DNA of 64,000 nt from Bradyrhizobium sp. AUGA SZCCT0158 (GCF_018130065.1 NZ_JAFCME010000004.1:1-64000), one strand, 5' to 3'. Positions 53,318 to 63,120 are shown, numbered from the stretch's first letter. Program-made: numbers and translations. The notes: generated by a model from the letters alone, not told the origin.

Positions 53318-53638
53318 CTATTTTTTCTTGGTGGCGCTGCCCGTGGTCTGCTGACCCGGCGCCTGTTCCGATGCGCCCGGTGCCGTCGATTTCTTGGCAG
53401 CCTTCATCTTGTGACCGGGCGCGTATTCCGATGCGCCCGGTGCCGTCGATTTCTTGGCAGCCTTCATCTTGTGACCCGGCGCGTATTCCGACGCACCCGG
53501 AGCCGTTGATTTCTTGGCACCCTGCATCTGATGGCCCGGTGAGCTATCCGATGCGCCAGGTGATTTGGTTCCGGATTGCGCAAAGGCGGACGAAGCTAAC
53601 GCGAGCGACGCCGCGACGATCAGGGATTTCTTGAACAT
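53318..53638 (-). CDS. Secreted protein with 20-residue tandem repeats
   Basis: 106 residues. Signal peptide MFKKSLIVAASLALASSAFA. The mature chain consists of four imperfect 20-residue repeats of the type KKSTAPGASEYAPGHKMKAA (60 bases each, the middle two nearly identical in DNA). Rich in Pro, Gly, Ser, Lys, so intrinsically disordered and basic. His and Met occur once per repeat (GHKMK). Function unknown. Confidence 0.7.
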   Translation of the reverse strand: MFKKSLIVAASLALASSAFAQSGTKSPGASDSSPGHQMQGAKKSTAPGASEYAPGHKMKAAKKSTAPGASEYAPGHKMKAAKKSTAPGASEQAPGQQTTGSATKKK

Positions 53639-53893
53639 CGTGTTTCTCCTGCTGGCTATCGGCAATAAATGCGCGGTGCGCGCGCACGTTCCACTTTTTC
53701 CCGAATGAATGTTTCCGGGATGAAGAAATAATTTTCCGGCAAGGTTGATGAACGGATGTTTATCTCTTGCGCAAACGCTTAGCGTTTGTCGCAATCCATG
53801 AGACGGAGAACTCCTGAAAGCGTAGCCCGGATGAGCTGCCGGGTCGCGGCAACGCGCGCCCGATGACAGGCACATCCGTGACGTCAGCCAGCC
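53639..53893. other. Intergenic, nothing recognised
   Basis: 255 bases; upstream region of the repeat-protein gene. Confidence 0.3.
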
Positions 53894-54073
53894 TCAGCAA
53901 ATGTTCCTGGTGGAGGTCTTCATCATCCAGGGAAAGTAATTTTCCTTGAGCCATTCGATGGTGGCCCGATCGATACGCGGCTTGCCGCCCGACACGGCGT
54001 CCAATTCCGCAGCCGTGAATTCGACGGCGTTGATTTCCTGCGTCTGCTTTCTTCCCAATTTCGGAGCGCTCAT
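53894..54073 (-). CDS. Short peptide with a bacteriocin-type double-glycine leader (second)
   Basis: 59 residues from ATG 54073, 5 bases after AAGGAGGG. MSAPKLGRKQTQEINAVEFT AAELDAVSGG is a leader ending in GG; the mature peptide KPRIDRATIEWLKENYFPWM MKTSTRNIC has one Cys at the very end. The leader ends in the same LDAVSGG block as the peptide at 52379. A perfect TGTGA-N6-TCACA lies 79 bases upstream of the start. No maturation gene is adjacent. Confidence 0.68.
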   Translation of the reverse strand: MSAPKLGRKQTQEINAVEFTAAELDAVSGGKPRIDRATIEWLKENYFPWMMKTSTRNIC

Positions 54074-54151
54074 GTTTCCCTCCTTGGTGAGCAGGGGACC
54101 ATCCCCTCGGGGGCTCGGTCGTGGAAATAGGCGGCCAGAGCGGTGTTTGGC

Positions 54152-54167
54152 TGTGACTGGCATCACA
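54152..54167. promoter_or_regulatory. TGTGA-N6-TCACA palindrome upstream of the second leader-peptide gene
   Basis: TGTGA (54152-54156), CTGGCA, TCACA (54163-54167), flanked by the same CTGTGAC...GTCACAWTG-type context as the site at 52638. Confidence 0.65.
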
Positions 54168-54289
54168 TTGCAGCGGCAAATCAGCCTGACGGCCGCACCC
54201 GGCGTAGCCGAGAAGTAAGTTACTTCTGATTTACGGAAGTCATGTCAAGCCCCGAAATAAAAAATATTTCTGTTTACCGGAAAGAAAAT

Positions 54290-54730
54290 CAGGTGCATAT
54301 CTTTGCCCATCCCGTCCTACTCAGAAGGGCGTCGGCCGTCGTCACGGACGTTGGGCGGGGTTGCGGTGGACGCTGGTTTACGCTGAGACGACGGCGTGGA
54401 TAAGCGTACGGCAAAACCGTGTGGTCCTGGCGCCCGTTGCTGGCGTCAAGCCGTCGGCTAAGCGCAAGCTGAACCGGCGGTGACGGAGTCAACCCAGAAC
54501 TCGTCTCCGGGGAGATCACGGCATAAGCCGTAAAGCCATTGCGCAGGGAAGGCCGGGTGTTCTCCGCTGCCCTGTATGCTCGTGTGCAGCCTACTTAGTG
54601 CAAACCGCACACGGGACCGCGGGTGCAGCGCGCACCCGGTCTTCCCTGCGCCCTCTGTTTTCGAGGGCAAGGAGTTTTTGGCAAAGCTCGGGCGCAATGC
54701 GTCGCGAGAAGGCGAAGGTGCGTTTGAATG
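54290..54730. repeat. Interspersed high-copy-type element (spurious coding potential)
   Basis: The minus-strand peptide contains SKTEGAGKTGCALHPRSRV and TSIQGSGEHPAFPAQWLYGL. This is a pattern I know from many non-coding repeats in Bradyrhizobium-type genomes that are often mis-annotated as proteins. I treat it as a repeat, not a gene. Confidence 0.55.
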
Positions 54731-54774
54731 ACGGTGCAACAACAAACACCGCCGTCGTCCCGGGCTTGACCACA

Positions 54775-54900
54775 GATGCGCAATTGCGCATCGGGGGACC
54801 CATAACCACAGGGAGAAGTTTTGCGAAAGGTCTCTGCTACCGAGCCTTCATCGAGAGATCACGCGGTATGGGTCCCCCGACGCGCAATTGCGCATCTGAG
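54775..54900. repeat. Long inverted repeat around TGCGCAATTGCGCA
   Basis: Left arm GCGCAATTGCGCATCGGGGG ACCCATA and right arm TATGGGTCCCCCGACGCGCA ATTGCGC are inverted with about 55 bases between. Same core as the palindrome at 53174. Confidence 0.7.
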
Positions 54901-54942
54901 CTCAAGGCCGGGACGACGAGTGGCCGGGACGACAGCAACGCG

Positions 54943-55911
54943 CTACTCCGCCGCCTCGATCCATTCGGCCGCCCCGCGCCACAGCGTGTCACGATGCTCG
55001 GGGCGGAAGAAACCAAAATGGCCGATCCGGCTGGCGCCGGTGTCCTTTGGCGTCACCGTGATGATCTCGGGTTTTGCGGCCGTAAATCCCGAGCACAGCA
55101 ACTCCACCGCCGGCCGCGTCGCCCAGGGATCGTCAGACATGCAGAGCGCGCGCAACGCGCCTTTGTAGTTCGGAAAATTTTGCAAGGCCGCCAGATTCTT
55201 GTCGTCGAACATGTAGCGCGGGCTCATCACCCAGGAGACCCATTGCAGGAACACATCCCTCGGCATGTCCATGCCGAGCCCGAGCCAGCCCGGCGTGTAG
55301 CCGAACGCGCGGGTGAGCGGGACCGCGGCATTGAGCATCGCATAGACGCGATAGCGCTCGGGCACCGCGATCAGTTTCCAGGTGCCGGCTTGTGCCGCGA
55401 TGAACAGCGCGCGCGAGATCTCGGTGTTGTTCGGCAGCAGGCCCAGCGCCTGGCCGCCAAAGGAATGCCCGACATAGGCAAACGGCAGCGCCTTGTAGCG
55501 CTCACGCATCCAGGCCACCGCGGAGGTCACATCCTGCGCGGCCCAGTCCGACATCGAGGCCTTGAAGCCGACCAGCGATTTCGGCTGGTTGTAGCCGGTC
55601 ATCGATTTCTGCCTGCTACCGCCGGTGCCGCGGTAGTCATAGGTCAGCACCGCGCAGCCGCGCTTGGCGAGGTAGCCGGCAAAGCCGCGATAGACCTTGC
55701 GGTGGACCGCGGTCGCCGAATTGATCAGCACGGCGTGGCGCTTGGTCCCGCGCGGCAAAAACAGCGTCGCCCCCAGCGGATAGCCATCCGCCGCGGGAAG
55801 CGTGATATCGTCGATGAATACGTCGTCCAGCCCCAGCTCGGCCACCCGCGATTTCCTTCCTCGCTTTTCGCGATTTGGCCCTAACAAATGCGAATTCGGC
55901 TTTTGCTGCAA
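54943..55911 (-). CDS. Alpha/beta hydrolase (UCP037442-like)
   Basis: 322 residues. A beta-sandwich N-terminal part (VFIDDITLPAADGYPLGATL FLPRGTKRHAVLINSATAV) leads to the nucleophile elbow GHSFGGQALGLLPN (Ser near 160), then GFFRPEHRDTLW with the catalytic His. It resembles a broad family of serine hydrolases. The first ~20 residues are basic and may not be translated; a GTG start (VAELGL) is possible. Substrate unknown. Confidence 0.78.
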   Translation of the reverse strand: MQQKPNSHLLGPNREKRGRKSRVAELGLDDVFIDDITLPAADGYPLGATLFLPRGTKRHAVLINSATAVHRKVYRGFAGYLAKRGCAVLTYDYRGTGGSRQKSMTGYNQPKSLVGFKASMSDWAAQDVTSAVAWMRERYKALPFAYVGHSFGGQALGLLPNNTEISRALFIAAQAGTWKLIAVPERYRVYAMLNAAVPLTRAFGYTPGWLGLGMDMPRDVFLQWVSWVMSPRYMFDDKNLAALQNFPNYKGALRALCMSDDPWATRPAVELLCSGFTAAKPEIITVTPKDTGASRIGHFGFFRPEHRDTLWRGAAEWIEAAE

Positions 55912-56021
55912 GGGCTTGACTGGACAGGTGGAAATCTAATGGCGGTTGGCCATCGCCCTGTGTATAACCCGGCCCTTCGTAACCGCGGGTAAGTCGCGGT
56001 TTTTGCTCAGGAGTTAACGTC

Positions 56022-57410
56022 ATGTCCGAGCGGTGGACACCCGATAGCTGGCGCGCCAAACCGGTGCTGCAGGTGCCCGATTATCCCGATGCCAAGGTGT
56101 TGGCTGATGTCGAGGCGCAGTTGGCTACCTTTCCGCCGCTGGTGTTCGCCGGTGAAGCCCGCAATCTGAAGAAGTCGCTGGCGCGCGTCGCCGCCGGCGA
56201 AGCCTTCCTGCTGCAGGGCGGCGATTGCGCCGAGAGCTTTGCCGAGCACGGCGCCAACAACATCCGCGACTTTTTCCGCGTGCTGCTGCAGATGGCCGTC
56301 GTTCTCACCTATGCCGGCGCGCTGCCGGTCGTGAAGGTCGGCCGCATCGCCGGACAGTTCGCAAAACCGCGCTCGTCGAACACCGAGAAGATTAATGGCG
56401 TCGAGCTGCCGAGCTATCGCGGCGACATCATCAACGACATCGCGTTCACGCCCGAGGCGCGCATCCCCGATCCGCAGCGCCAGCTGATGGCCTATCGGCA
56501 GTCGGCGGCGACGCTCAACCTGCTCCGTGCGTTCGCGACCGGCGGCTTTGCCAATCTCGGCAGCGTGCATCAGTGGATGCTGGGCTTCCTGAAGGACTCG
56601 CCGCAGTCACGCCGCTACAAGGAACTGGCCGACCGTATCTCGGACGCGCTGAATTTCATGCGCGCCTGCGGCCTCGATCTTGAGAGCCATCCCGAGCTTC
56701 GCGCCACCGATTTCTACACCAGCCACGAGGCGCTGCTGCTGGGCTACGAGCAGGCCTTTACCCGCGTCGATTCCACCACCGGCGACTGGTACGCGACCTC
56801 CGGCCACTTCATCTGGATCGGCGACCGCACCCGCCAGCTCGACCACGGCCATGTCGAATATTTCCGCGGCATCAAGAACCCGATCGGCCTGAAATGCGGC
56901 CCGTCGCTCAAGCCTGATGAACTGCTGAAGCTGATCGACATCCTCAATCCGGACAACGAGCCCGGACGGTTGACGTTGATCAACCGCTTCGGCTCGGACA
57001 AGGTCGGCGATCATCTGGCGCCGCTGATCCGCAGCGTGCAGCGGGAAGGGCGCGTCGTGGTCTGGTCGTGCGATCCGATGCACGGCAACACCATCAGCTC
57101 GAATTCGGGCTACAAGACCCGCCCGTTCGACCGGATATTGTCGGAAGTGAAATCGTTCTTCGCCATCCATCAGGCGGAAGGCACCCACGCCGGCGGCATT
57201 CACCTGGAAATGACCGGGCAGGACGTCACCGAGTGCATTGGCGGTGCCCGCGCCATCACCGACGAGGACCTCAACGACCGCTATCACACGGTCTGCGATC
57301 CCCGTCTGAACGCCGAACAATCGATTGACATGGCCTTCTTGATCGCCGAACTGCTCAAGCAGGAACGCGCCGGCAAGGTCAAACCGATACCGGCTGCAGC
57401 GGGTTTCTGA
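56022..57410 (+). CDS. 3-deoxy-7-phosphoheptulonate synthase, class II
   Basis: 462 residues. [20 protein letters not shown] is the class II opening; [59 protein letters not shown] and [20 protein letters not shown] give the metal/PEP sites (Cys, His, Glu, Asp ligands). First step of the shikimate pathway; plant-type enzyme common in alphaproteobacteria. Stop is one base before the dgkA TTG. Confidence 0.92.
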   Translation: MSERWTPDSWRAKPVLQVPDYPDAKVLADVEAQLATFPPLVFAGEARNLKKSLARVAAGEAFLLQGGDCAESFAEHGANNIRDFFRVLLQMAVVLTYAGALPVVKVGRIAGQFAKPRSSNTEKINGVELPSYRGDIINDIAFTPEARIPDPQRQLMAYRQSAATLNLLRAFATGGFANLGSVHQWMLGFLKDSPQSRRYKELADRISDALNFMRACGLDLESHPELRATDFYTSHEALLLGYEQAFTRVDSTTGDWYATSGHFIWIGDRTRQLDHGHVEYFRGIKNPIGLKCGPSLKPDELLKLIDILNPDNEPGRLTLINRFGSDKVGDHLAPLIRSVQREGRVVVWSCDPMHGNTISSNSGYKTRPFDRILSEVKSFFAIHQAEGTHAGGIHLEMTGQDVTECIGGARAITDEDLNDRYHTVCDPRLNAEQSIDMAFLIAELLKQERAGKVKPIPAAAGF

Positions 57411-57411
57411 C

Positions 57412-57765
57412 TTGCTGCGACTCTGGCGCGCCACGATCAACACGCGTAACGGCCTCGCTTTTGCGATCCGCTCGGAGCAGGCCGTCCGCGAGGAACTGTT
57501 TGCGCTGGCGCTGTCGGTGCCGCTGGCCTGGCTGGTCGGCGCCAGCGTGATGCGCCGGGTCGAACTGGTCGCGGCGGTGGCGTTCGTCCTCGTCGTCGAG
57601 ATTCTCAACACCGCGATCGAAAAGCTCGCCGACCGGCTCACCACCGACCATGATCCGCAGATCGGGCGGGTCAAGGACATGGGATCGGCCGCGGTCGGCG
57701 TGGCGCTGTTGATGTCCGGCGCGTTCTGGCTGTTTGCCATCGCCGAACGCATAGGCGCGTTCTAA
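57412..57765 (+). CDS. dgkA: Diacylglycerol kinase
   Basis: 117 residues from TTG (start close to the DAHP synthase stop). RATINTRNGLAFAIRSEQAV REELF, then the family signature VEILNTAIEKLADRLTTDHD PQIGRVKDMGSAAVGVALL with the catalytic Glu and metal residues. Three membrane helices. Recycles diacylglycerol in lipid turnover. Confidence 0.9.
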   Translation: MLRLWRATINTRNGLAFAIRSEQAVREELFALALSVPLAWLVGASVMRRVELVAAVAFVLVVEILNTAIEKLADRLTTDHDPQIGRVKDMGSAAVGVALLMSGAFWLFAIAERIGAF

Positions 57766-57809
57766 AGGCGGCGATTGAAGTTTCGGCGTGTGCAGGGCAC
57801 CATTGGCAT

Positions 57810-59561
57810 ATGAGCGAACCGAAATTCACAATTACGCTGGCGCAGTTGAACCCGACCGTTGGCGATGTCCCCGGCAACGCCGCGAAAGCGCGCGCCGCGC
57901 GTGAGCAGGCGAAAGCCGACGGCGCTGATCTGCTGGTGCTGCCGGAATTGTTCATCACCGGCTATCCGCCGGAAGACCTGGTGCTGAAACCGGCGTTCCA
58001 GGCGGCCTGCCGCTCCGCGATCGAGGAACTGGCACGCGAGACCGCGGGTGGTGGTCCGGCGGTCCTGATAGGCACGCCCTGGGTCGAGGACGGCAAGCTC
58101 TATAACGCCTGCGCGCTGCTCGACGACGGCCGCATCGCCGCGCTGCGTTTCAAGGCCAATCTGCCCAACTACGGCGTGTTCGACGAAAAGCGCCTGTTCG
58201 CACGCGGTCCCGCCGCGGGGCCGGTGACGGTGAAGGGAGTCCGGGTCGGCGTCCCCATCTGCGAGGACATCTGGCTCGAAGAGTCCGAGGAATATGAAAA
58301 CGTCGTCGAGTGCCTGGCCGAGACCGGCGCGGAAATTCTGGTGGTGCCGAACGGCTCGCCATATGCCCGCGACAAGAACGATCTGCGGCTGTCGATCGCG
58401 GTCGCCCGCGTCACCGAGAGCGGGTTGCCGCTGGTGTATCTGAACCAGATCGGCGGGCAGGATGAACTGGTGTTCGACGGCGCATCGTTCGCGCTCAATG
58501 CCGACCTTTCGGTCGCGACGCAAATGCCGGCGTTCGAGGAAAACATCACGACGCTGGTTTGGACCAAGGGCGCCGACGGCTGGCGCTGTAATGGACCGGT
58601 AGTGCCCCTGATCGAGGGCGACAAGGGCGATTACGCGGCGTGCGTTCTCGGCCTGCGCGACTACGTCCGCAAGAATGGCTTTCCCGGCGTGCTGCTCGGC
58701 GTTTCCGGCGGCATCGACTCGGCCTTGTGTGCGGCGATCGCGGTTGATGCGCTCGGTGCGGAGCGTGTCCGCGGCGTGATGCTGCCGTTCAGGTTCACAG
58801 CGCAGGTGTCGCTCGACGATGCGGCAAAACTCGCCACCGCGCTGGGCTTCCGCTACGAGGTGCTGCCGATTGCGGACGCCGTGAACGGGTTCGAGAAGAT
58901 TCTGTCCGGCACCTTCGCCGGCCTGCCGCGCGACATCACCGAGGAAAACCTGCAGGCGCGCACCCGTGGCACGCTGCTGATGGCGATTTCGAACAAGACC
59001 GGCGCGATGGTGGTCACGACCGGCAACAAATCGGAAATGTCGGTCGGCTACGCCACGCTCTATGGCGACATGAACGGCGGCTTCAACCCGATCAAGGATA
59101 TCTACAAGACCGAAGTGTTCCGCCTGTCGAGCCTGCGCAATGAATGGAAGCCGGAAGGCGCGCTGGGACCGTCGGGCGAGGTCATTCCGGTCAACATCAT
59201 CGTCCGTCCGCCCACCGCCGAATTGCGCGAGAACCAGACCGACCAGGATTCGCTGCCGCCCTACGAGATACTCGACGGCATCCTGGAACGGCTGGTCGAG
59301 CGCGAGGAGCCGCTGGCCTCGATCATCGCTGCGGGCTACCCGGCCGATGTGGTGACGCGGATCGACCGCCTGCTCAACATCGCCGAATACAAGCGCCGCC
59401 AGGCGGCGCCGGGGGTCAAGGTCACCGAGAAGAATTTCGGCCGCGACCGCCGCTATCCCATCACCAACCGTTTTCGCGACAACGGCAAGGCGTTGCCGGC
59501 ACCCGACGAAAAACTGGTCGCCCGCGCGGGGCGCGCCTCGGCTGATGTGTTCGACGGGTAG
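57810..59561 (+). CDS. nadE: Glutamine-dependent NAD+ synthase
   Basis: 583 residues. N-terminal nitrilase domain with Glu (LVLPELFITGYPPEDL), Lys (FKANLPNYGVFDEKRLF) and Cys (VGVPICEDIW). The C-terminal synthase has the P-loop GVSGGIDSALCAAIAVDALG and FNPIKDIYKTEVF. Converts nicotinate adenine dinucleotide to NAD+. Ends with TAG that is also the first base triplet of repeat copy C. Confidence 0.93.
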   Translation: MSEPKFTITLAQLNPTVGDVPGNAAKARAAREQAKADGADLLVLPELFITGYPPEDLVLKPAFQAACRSAIEELARETAGGGPAVLIGTPWVEDGKLYNACALLDDGRIAALRFKANLPNYGVFDEKRLFARGPAAGPVTVKGVRVGVPICEDIWLEESEEYENVVECLAETGAEILVVPNGSPYARDKNDLRLSIAVARVTESGLPLVYLNQIGGQDELVFDGASFALNADLSVATQMPAFEENITTLVWTKGADGWRCNGPVVPLIEGDKGDYAACVLGLRDYVRKNGFPGVLLGVSGGIDSALCAAIAVDALGAERVRGVMLPFRFTAQVSLDDAAKLATALGFRYEVLPIADAVNGFEKILSGTFAGLPRDITEENLQARTRGTLLMAISNKTGAMVVTTGNKSEMSVGYATLYGDMNGGFNPIKDIYKTEVFRLSSLRNEWKPEGALGPSGEVIPVNIIVRPPTAELRENQTDQDSLPPYEILDGILERLVEREEPLASIIAAGYPADVVTRIDRLLNIAEYKRRQAAPGVKVTEKNFGRDRRYPITNRFRDNGKALPAPDEKLVARAGRASADVFDG

Positions 59562-59622
59562 AGCGTTTTCGAGCGAAGCGGACACCGGTTCGCGTGAAGA
59601 AAACGCGTCAAAACAAGAATCT
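59559..59622. repeat. Dispersed intergenic repeat, copy C
   Basis: TAGAGCGTTTTCGAGCGAAG to AAAACGCGTCAAAACAAGAA TCT. It fills the whole space between nadE and the convergent DUF2865 gene, and the two stop codons (TAG on each strand) lie at its ends. Confidence 0.8.
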
Positions 59623-60823
59623 ATTGCTTCGGCGGGATGAAGGTCGGCCCAACGGTGCGGATCTGCTTCTTCTCGTCCGTCGCGCCGGTTGAGTCGGCGG
59701 CAGGCGCGGGAGTTGCAGGAGCGGGCGCGGCGGCCGTCGTGCCTGCGGGTGCCGTGCCCTTCTTGGCGACGGGGGCCGTCTTCTGCTGAGGCATCGCGCG
59801 CTGCTGCATCCGCTTCGCGCTCTCTTCTGTGACGATGATGTCGCCCTGCTGTTCGGCGGCGGCTTTCTCGTCGATCGATTTCAGCGCATCCGACCAGGTC
59901 TGGCCCGCGGCCTTGCAGGCGCACGACGGGTTGAACTCGGTGCGGAATTTGAACGCATTGGGCAGCGACGAGTAAGGCTGGCCGCTGACCGAGACCGCCT
60001 GGTTGATGTCTTCGCCGGGATTACGATAGGTGAACAGCGATGCTTCCGTTGCCGGGCACAGCGCCTTGCAGGTCCTCTCATCGTCCTGGAAGCGCGCCTG
60101 GTAGGTGGCGAACGAGACCGGGAAATAGGCGCCGTCGCAGGTGCGCACGCACACCGTCCGGAACGTGCCGGATGGCGCACCGAGATCGGCGCTCGGCGGA
60201 GGGATGGTGTTGTTGCCGAACAGGTTGTCGATGAAGCTGCCCCCGTTGCGCGCGGCAGCGGCGTATTGCGGGCCGCAATTGTTCTGCGCGAGCGCCGTCA
60301 GCACCGAACGGCGCTGGTTTTCGCGGTCGGCGCCGCCGATGCCACCTGAGCGCAACCGCTCGAGGCTGGTCGTCATCTGCTCGAGATTGGCGCGCATCTG
60401 CTGGATCTGGTTATTAACCGGTCCGCATTGTGCGGACTGGCCGTTGAACAGCGAGAAGAAGCCGGAACTTTCGCAGCCCATCCGCTTCGCTTGCATCGTG
60501 ACGCGGTCAAGCTCGGCCTGCTGTTTGGTTGCCGCTTCCTGATAGCGGCGGATTTGCTCTTCCTTGGCAGGATCGCCGCCGCTGGCACCGCGGTCGACGG
60601 CCGCCAATTGTCCTTCAAGGCGGATGCAGATCGGGTTGGCTTGCGCGCCCTGTTGCTGGGGAGGCGGAGCTGCTCCGGGGGGCATTTGTGCGAGCGCGTC
60701 CATATTCGATGGCGCGGGATCGGCTTGTGCGATCGCAGCCGAACTCGTCCCGGCGATGCCAGCAAGCAGCACGGCGCAGGTCAAAATCCACCGGGAGAAG
60801 GGAGCAGTCAGCGTCAGGGGCAT
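59621..60823 (-). CDS. DUF2865 periplasmic protein
   Basis: 400 residues from ATG 60823 (MPLTLTAPFSRWILTCAVLL signal, SSAAIAQA). Coiled-coil-like segment (EEQIRRYQEAATKQQAELDR, about 80-160), then a Cys-rich DUF2865 core: TVCVRTCDGAYFPVSFATYQ, DDERTCKALCPATEASLFTY RNPGEDINQAV, FNPSCACKAAGQTW. Function unknown. A longer frame (to 60961) is not signal-like. Confidence 0.82.
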   Translation of the reverse strand: MPLTLTAPFSRWILTCAVLLAGIAGTSSAAIAQADPAPSNMDALAQMPPGAAPPPQQQGAQANPICIRLEGQLAAVDRGASGGDPAKEEQIRRYQEAATKQQAELDRVTMQAKRMGCESSGFFSLFNGQSAQCGPVNNQIQQMRANLEQMTTSLERLRSGGIGGADRENQRRSVLTALAQNNCGPQYAAAARNGGSFIDNLFGNNTIPPPSADLGAPSGTFRTVCVRTCDGAYFPVSFATYQARFQDDERTCKALCPATEASLFTYRNPGEDINQAVSVSGQPYSSLPNAFKFRTEFNPSCACKAAGQTWSDALKSIDEKAAAEQQGDIIVTEESAKRMQQRAMPQQKTAPVAKKGTAPAGTTAAAPAPATPAPAADSTGATDEKKQIRTVGPTFIPPKQ

Positions 60824-60991
60824 ATCCAGCCATCGATAACGAATCCGCGCGGCTTTATAGCCGAAAAGGCGCGGCCCAGGCGGCACGGTGCGGCCGAGGC
60901 CGCATCTGATAGCTGCTTCTCGGGGCAGCGTCACGTCGTTTCCGCGGCGCCGGTGTGGCAATGCGGCAACGGCCCGCCGCTTCGATCCGGT

Positions 60992-61300
60992 TCAGCGCTG
61001 GCAGGTAATGGCGACGTATTCGTCGCAGCGGCTGCCGCTACATTTGTCGTTTCCGCCCCTCGGTACCGATCCGGTGATTTCATCGGGATCGACGCGGCGG
61101 TAGGCGGTTGCGGAAGCAAATTCGCGTGATTGGCAGTAGGAGCGGGCGGCATGGGCGCCGCATTTGTCGCCCTTGGCGAGGCACTGGTCGATGCCGTAGC
61201 CGTCGGCCTGATTGGCAATGATGAAAACGCGGCTGTCGCCATAAGCGGCCGAGGCGGTGAGCAGGAATGCGCTGGTAAAAAATGCTGCTGAAATTCGCAT
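60992..61300 (-). CDS. Small cysteine-containing secreted hypothetical
   Basis: 102 residues. Signal peptide MRISAAFFTSAFLLTASAAY, then DSRVFIIANQADGYGIDQCL AKGDKCGAHAARSYCQSREF. Cysteines 5 to 6, likely disulfides. Family known only as a Bradyrhizobium hypothetical. Confidence 0.7.
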   Translation of the reverse strand: MRISAAFFTSAFLLTASAAYGDSRVFIIANQADGYGIDQCLAKGDKCGAHAARSYCQSREFASATAYRRVDPDEITGSVPRGGNDKCSGSRCDEYVAITCQR

Positions 61301-61587
61301 GGGGCACCCAATAAGGAAAAGGGATCGCCCCTCTCAGATAAGCCCAAAGTCTTAATAATGATTAACCATGAGCCCGTCGCCGGGCGTCCCGCGACGAATT
61401 TGGTTCAAAAACGGCCGCAGGCGGGCCTTGACGGCATCCCCCGGGCTGGGACATGGTGGAACCATGAACGGTTTCCTCGCCATCTGCAGCATTTGCCGCG
61501 AGATTATTAGCTAGCGATTCGCTGGCTGAGGCCGTCTTTTCTCAAAATGAGATCACTGGACGCCCGGCCGCAAGGTACGGGATTCCC

Positions 61588-63003
61588 ATGCAACTACGCC
61601 TCTACGATACGTTGACCAAGGAGAAGCGGCCGTTCACGCCGCTCGATTCCGATAATGTCCGCATGTATGCCTGCGGGCCGACGGTCTATGACTTCGCCCA
61701 TATCGGCAACGGTCGCGCCGCGATCGTGTTCGACGTGCTGTTTCGCGTGTTGCGCCATCGCTATGGCGCTGATCATGTGACCTATGTACGCAACATCACC
61801 GACGTCGACGACAAGATCAACGTGCGCGCCGCGCGCGACTATCCCGGCGTGCCGCTGAACGACGCGATCCGCAAGGTCACGGAAACCACCTATCAGCAGT
61901 ATCAGGACGACGTCACCGCACTCGGCTGCTTGGCGCCGACCGTGCAGCCGCGCGCGACCGAACATATCCCGGAGATGCGGGCGATCATCGAGAGACTGGT
62001 TGCCGGCGGGTTTGCCTATGCCGCCGAAGACCACGTGCTGTTCTCGCCGCAGGCCATGAATGCCGCAAATTCGGTGATGCCGCGCTATGGCGCGTTGTCG
62101 AGGCGCTCGCTCGACGAGATGATCGCCGGCGCACGCGTCGACGTCGCGCCCTACAAGCGCGATAACACCGACTTCGTGCTGTGGAAGCCGTCCAAACCGG
62201 GCGAGCCGTCGTGGCCGTCGCCGGCCGGTATCACCGTGGAAGGCCGCCCGGGCTGGCACATCGAATGCTCGGCGATGGCCTGGAAACATCTTGGCGAGAA
62301 GTTCGACATCCATGGCGGCGGCATCGACCTGGTGTTTCCGCATCATGAGAACGAACTGGCGCAGACCTGCTGCGCCTTTCATTCCGACCGCATGGCAAAT
62401 GTCTGGATGCACAACGGCTTCCTGCAGCTCGAGAGCGAGAAGATGTCGAAATCAACAGGCAACTTCTTCACGATCCGCGAGATGCTGGCCGATTGGCCGG
62501 GCGAGGTGCTGCGCTTGAGCATGCTCAAGACGCATTACCGCTCGCCGCTCGACTGGACCACCAAGGGGGCGGAAGAAAGCGCCAGGACGCTGGACGATTG
62601 GTACGCCATCGCAGCCGACGCCGACGCCGGTGAGCCGTCGCCGGCCCTGACCGAAGCGCTCTATGATGACCTCAACACGGCGCAGGCCATGGCCGTCTTG
62701 CACGGCCTGCGCAACGCAGCAGCGTCCGGGGGGGAGCGCGAACGCGGCGAGTTTGCCGCGTCCCTTCGGCTGCTCGGTTTCCTGTCCGTGAGCGCGGCCG
62801 ACTGGAAGGGACGCAAACAGCAGGCGAGCGGCATCGATGCAGGGCAGGTCGATCGGCTGCTCGCCGACCGCGCGGCCGCGCGGGCGCGAAAGGACTTCAA
62901 GGAGTCCGATCGGATCCGTGACGAACTCGCCGCCATGGGCGTTGTCATCAAGGACGGCAAGGACGCGGAAGGCAAACCCGTGACAACCTGGGAGATTGCG
63001 TGA
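61588..63003 (+). CDS. cysS: Cysteine--tRNA ligase
   Basis: 471 residues. [50 protein letters not shown] with HIGN as the first signature (HIGH variant), [15 protein letters not shown], zinc region [36 protein letters not shown], and [16 protein letters not shown]. Length is normal. Followed by a small membrane gene whose ATG overlaps the stop (ATGA-like TGATG). Confidence 0.95.
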   Translation: MQLRLYDTLTKEKRPFTPLDSDNVRMYACGPTVYDFAHIGNGRAAIVFDVLFRVLRHRYGADHVTYVRNITDVDDKINVRAARDYPGVPLNDAIRKVTETTYQQYQDDVTALGCLAPTVQPRATEHIPEMRAIIERLVAGGFAYAAEDHVLFSPQAMNAANSVMPRYGALSRRSLDEMIAGARVDVAPYKRDNTDFVLWKPSKPGEPSWPSPAGITVEGRPGWHIECSAMAWKHLGEKFDIHGGGIDLVFPHHENELAQTCCAFHSDRMANVWMHNGFLQLESEKMSKSTGNFFTIREMLADWPGEVLRLSMLKTHYRSPLDWTTKGAEESARTLDDWYAIAADADAGEPSPALTEALYDDLNTAQAMAVLHGLRNAAASGGERERGEFAASLRLLGFLSVSAADWKGRKQQASGIDAGQVDRLLADRAAARARKDFKESDRIRDELAAMGVVIKDGKDAEGKPVTTWEIA

Positions 63004-63116
63004 TGACCAGACCCGATACGCCTTTCCCAAAACACTGGCGCTACTACATCTTCATCAAATGGGCCGTGATCGTTGCGGCGGTCGTGCTCGTGCTGCGATT
63101 GTTCGGAGTGTTTTGA
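63003..63116 (+). CDS. 37-residue membrane protein coupled to cysS
   Basis: ATG 63003 overlaps the cysS stop [40 protein letters not shown]. One transmembrane helix and a basic-aromatic N-terminus. Such tiny genes after cysS are seen in related genomes by my recollection. Function unknown. Confidence 0.55.
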   Translation: MTRPDTPFPKHWRYYIFIKWAVIVAAVVLVLRLFGVF

Positions 63117-63120
63117 AGCG

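Noticed and set aside
54458-54745. 95-residue minus-strand frame containing GSGEHPAFPAQWLYGL
   Set aside because: I recognise this as a peptide repeatedly predicted from a non-coding interspersed repeat; treated as a repeat.
57762-59924. 720-residue minus-strand frame over nadE
   Set aside because: Antisense shadow of nadE, continuing by chance into the DUF2865 region.
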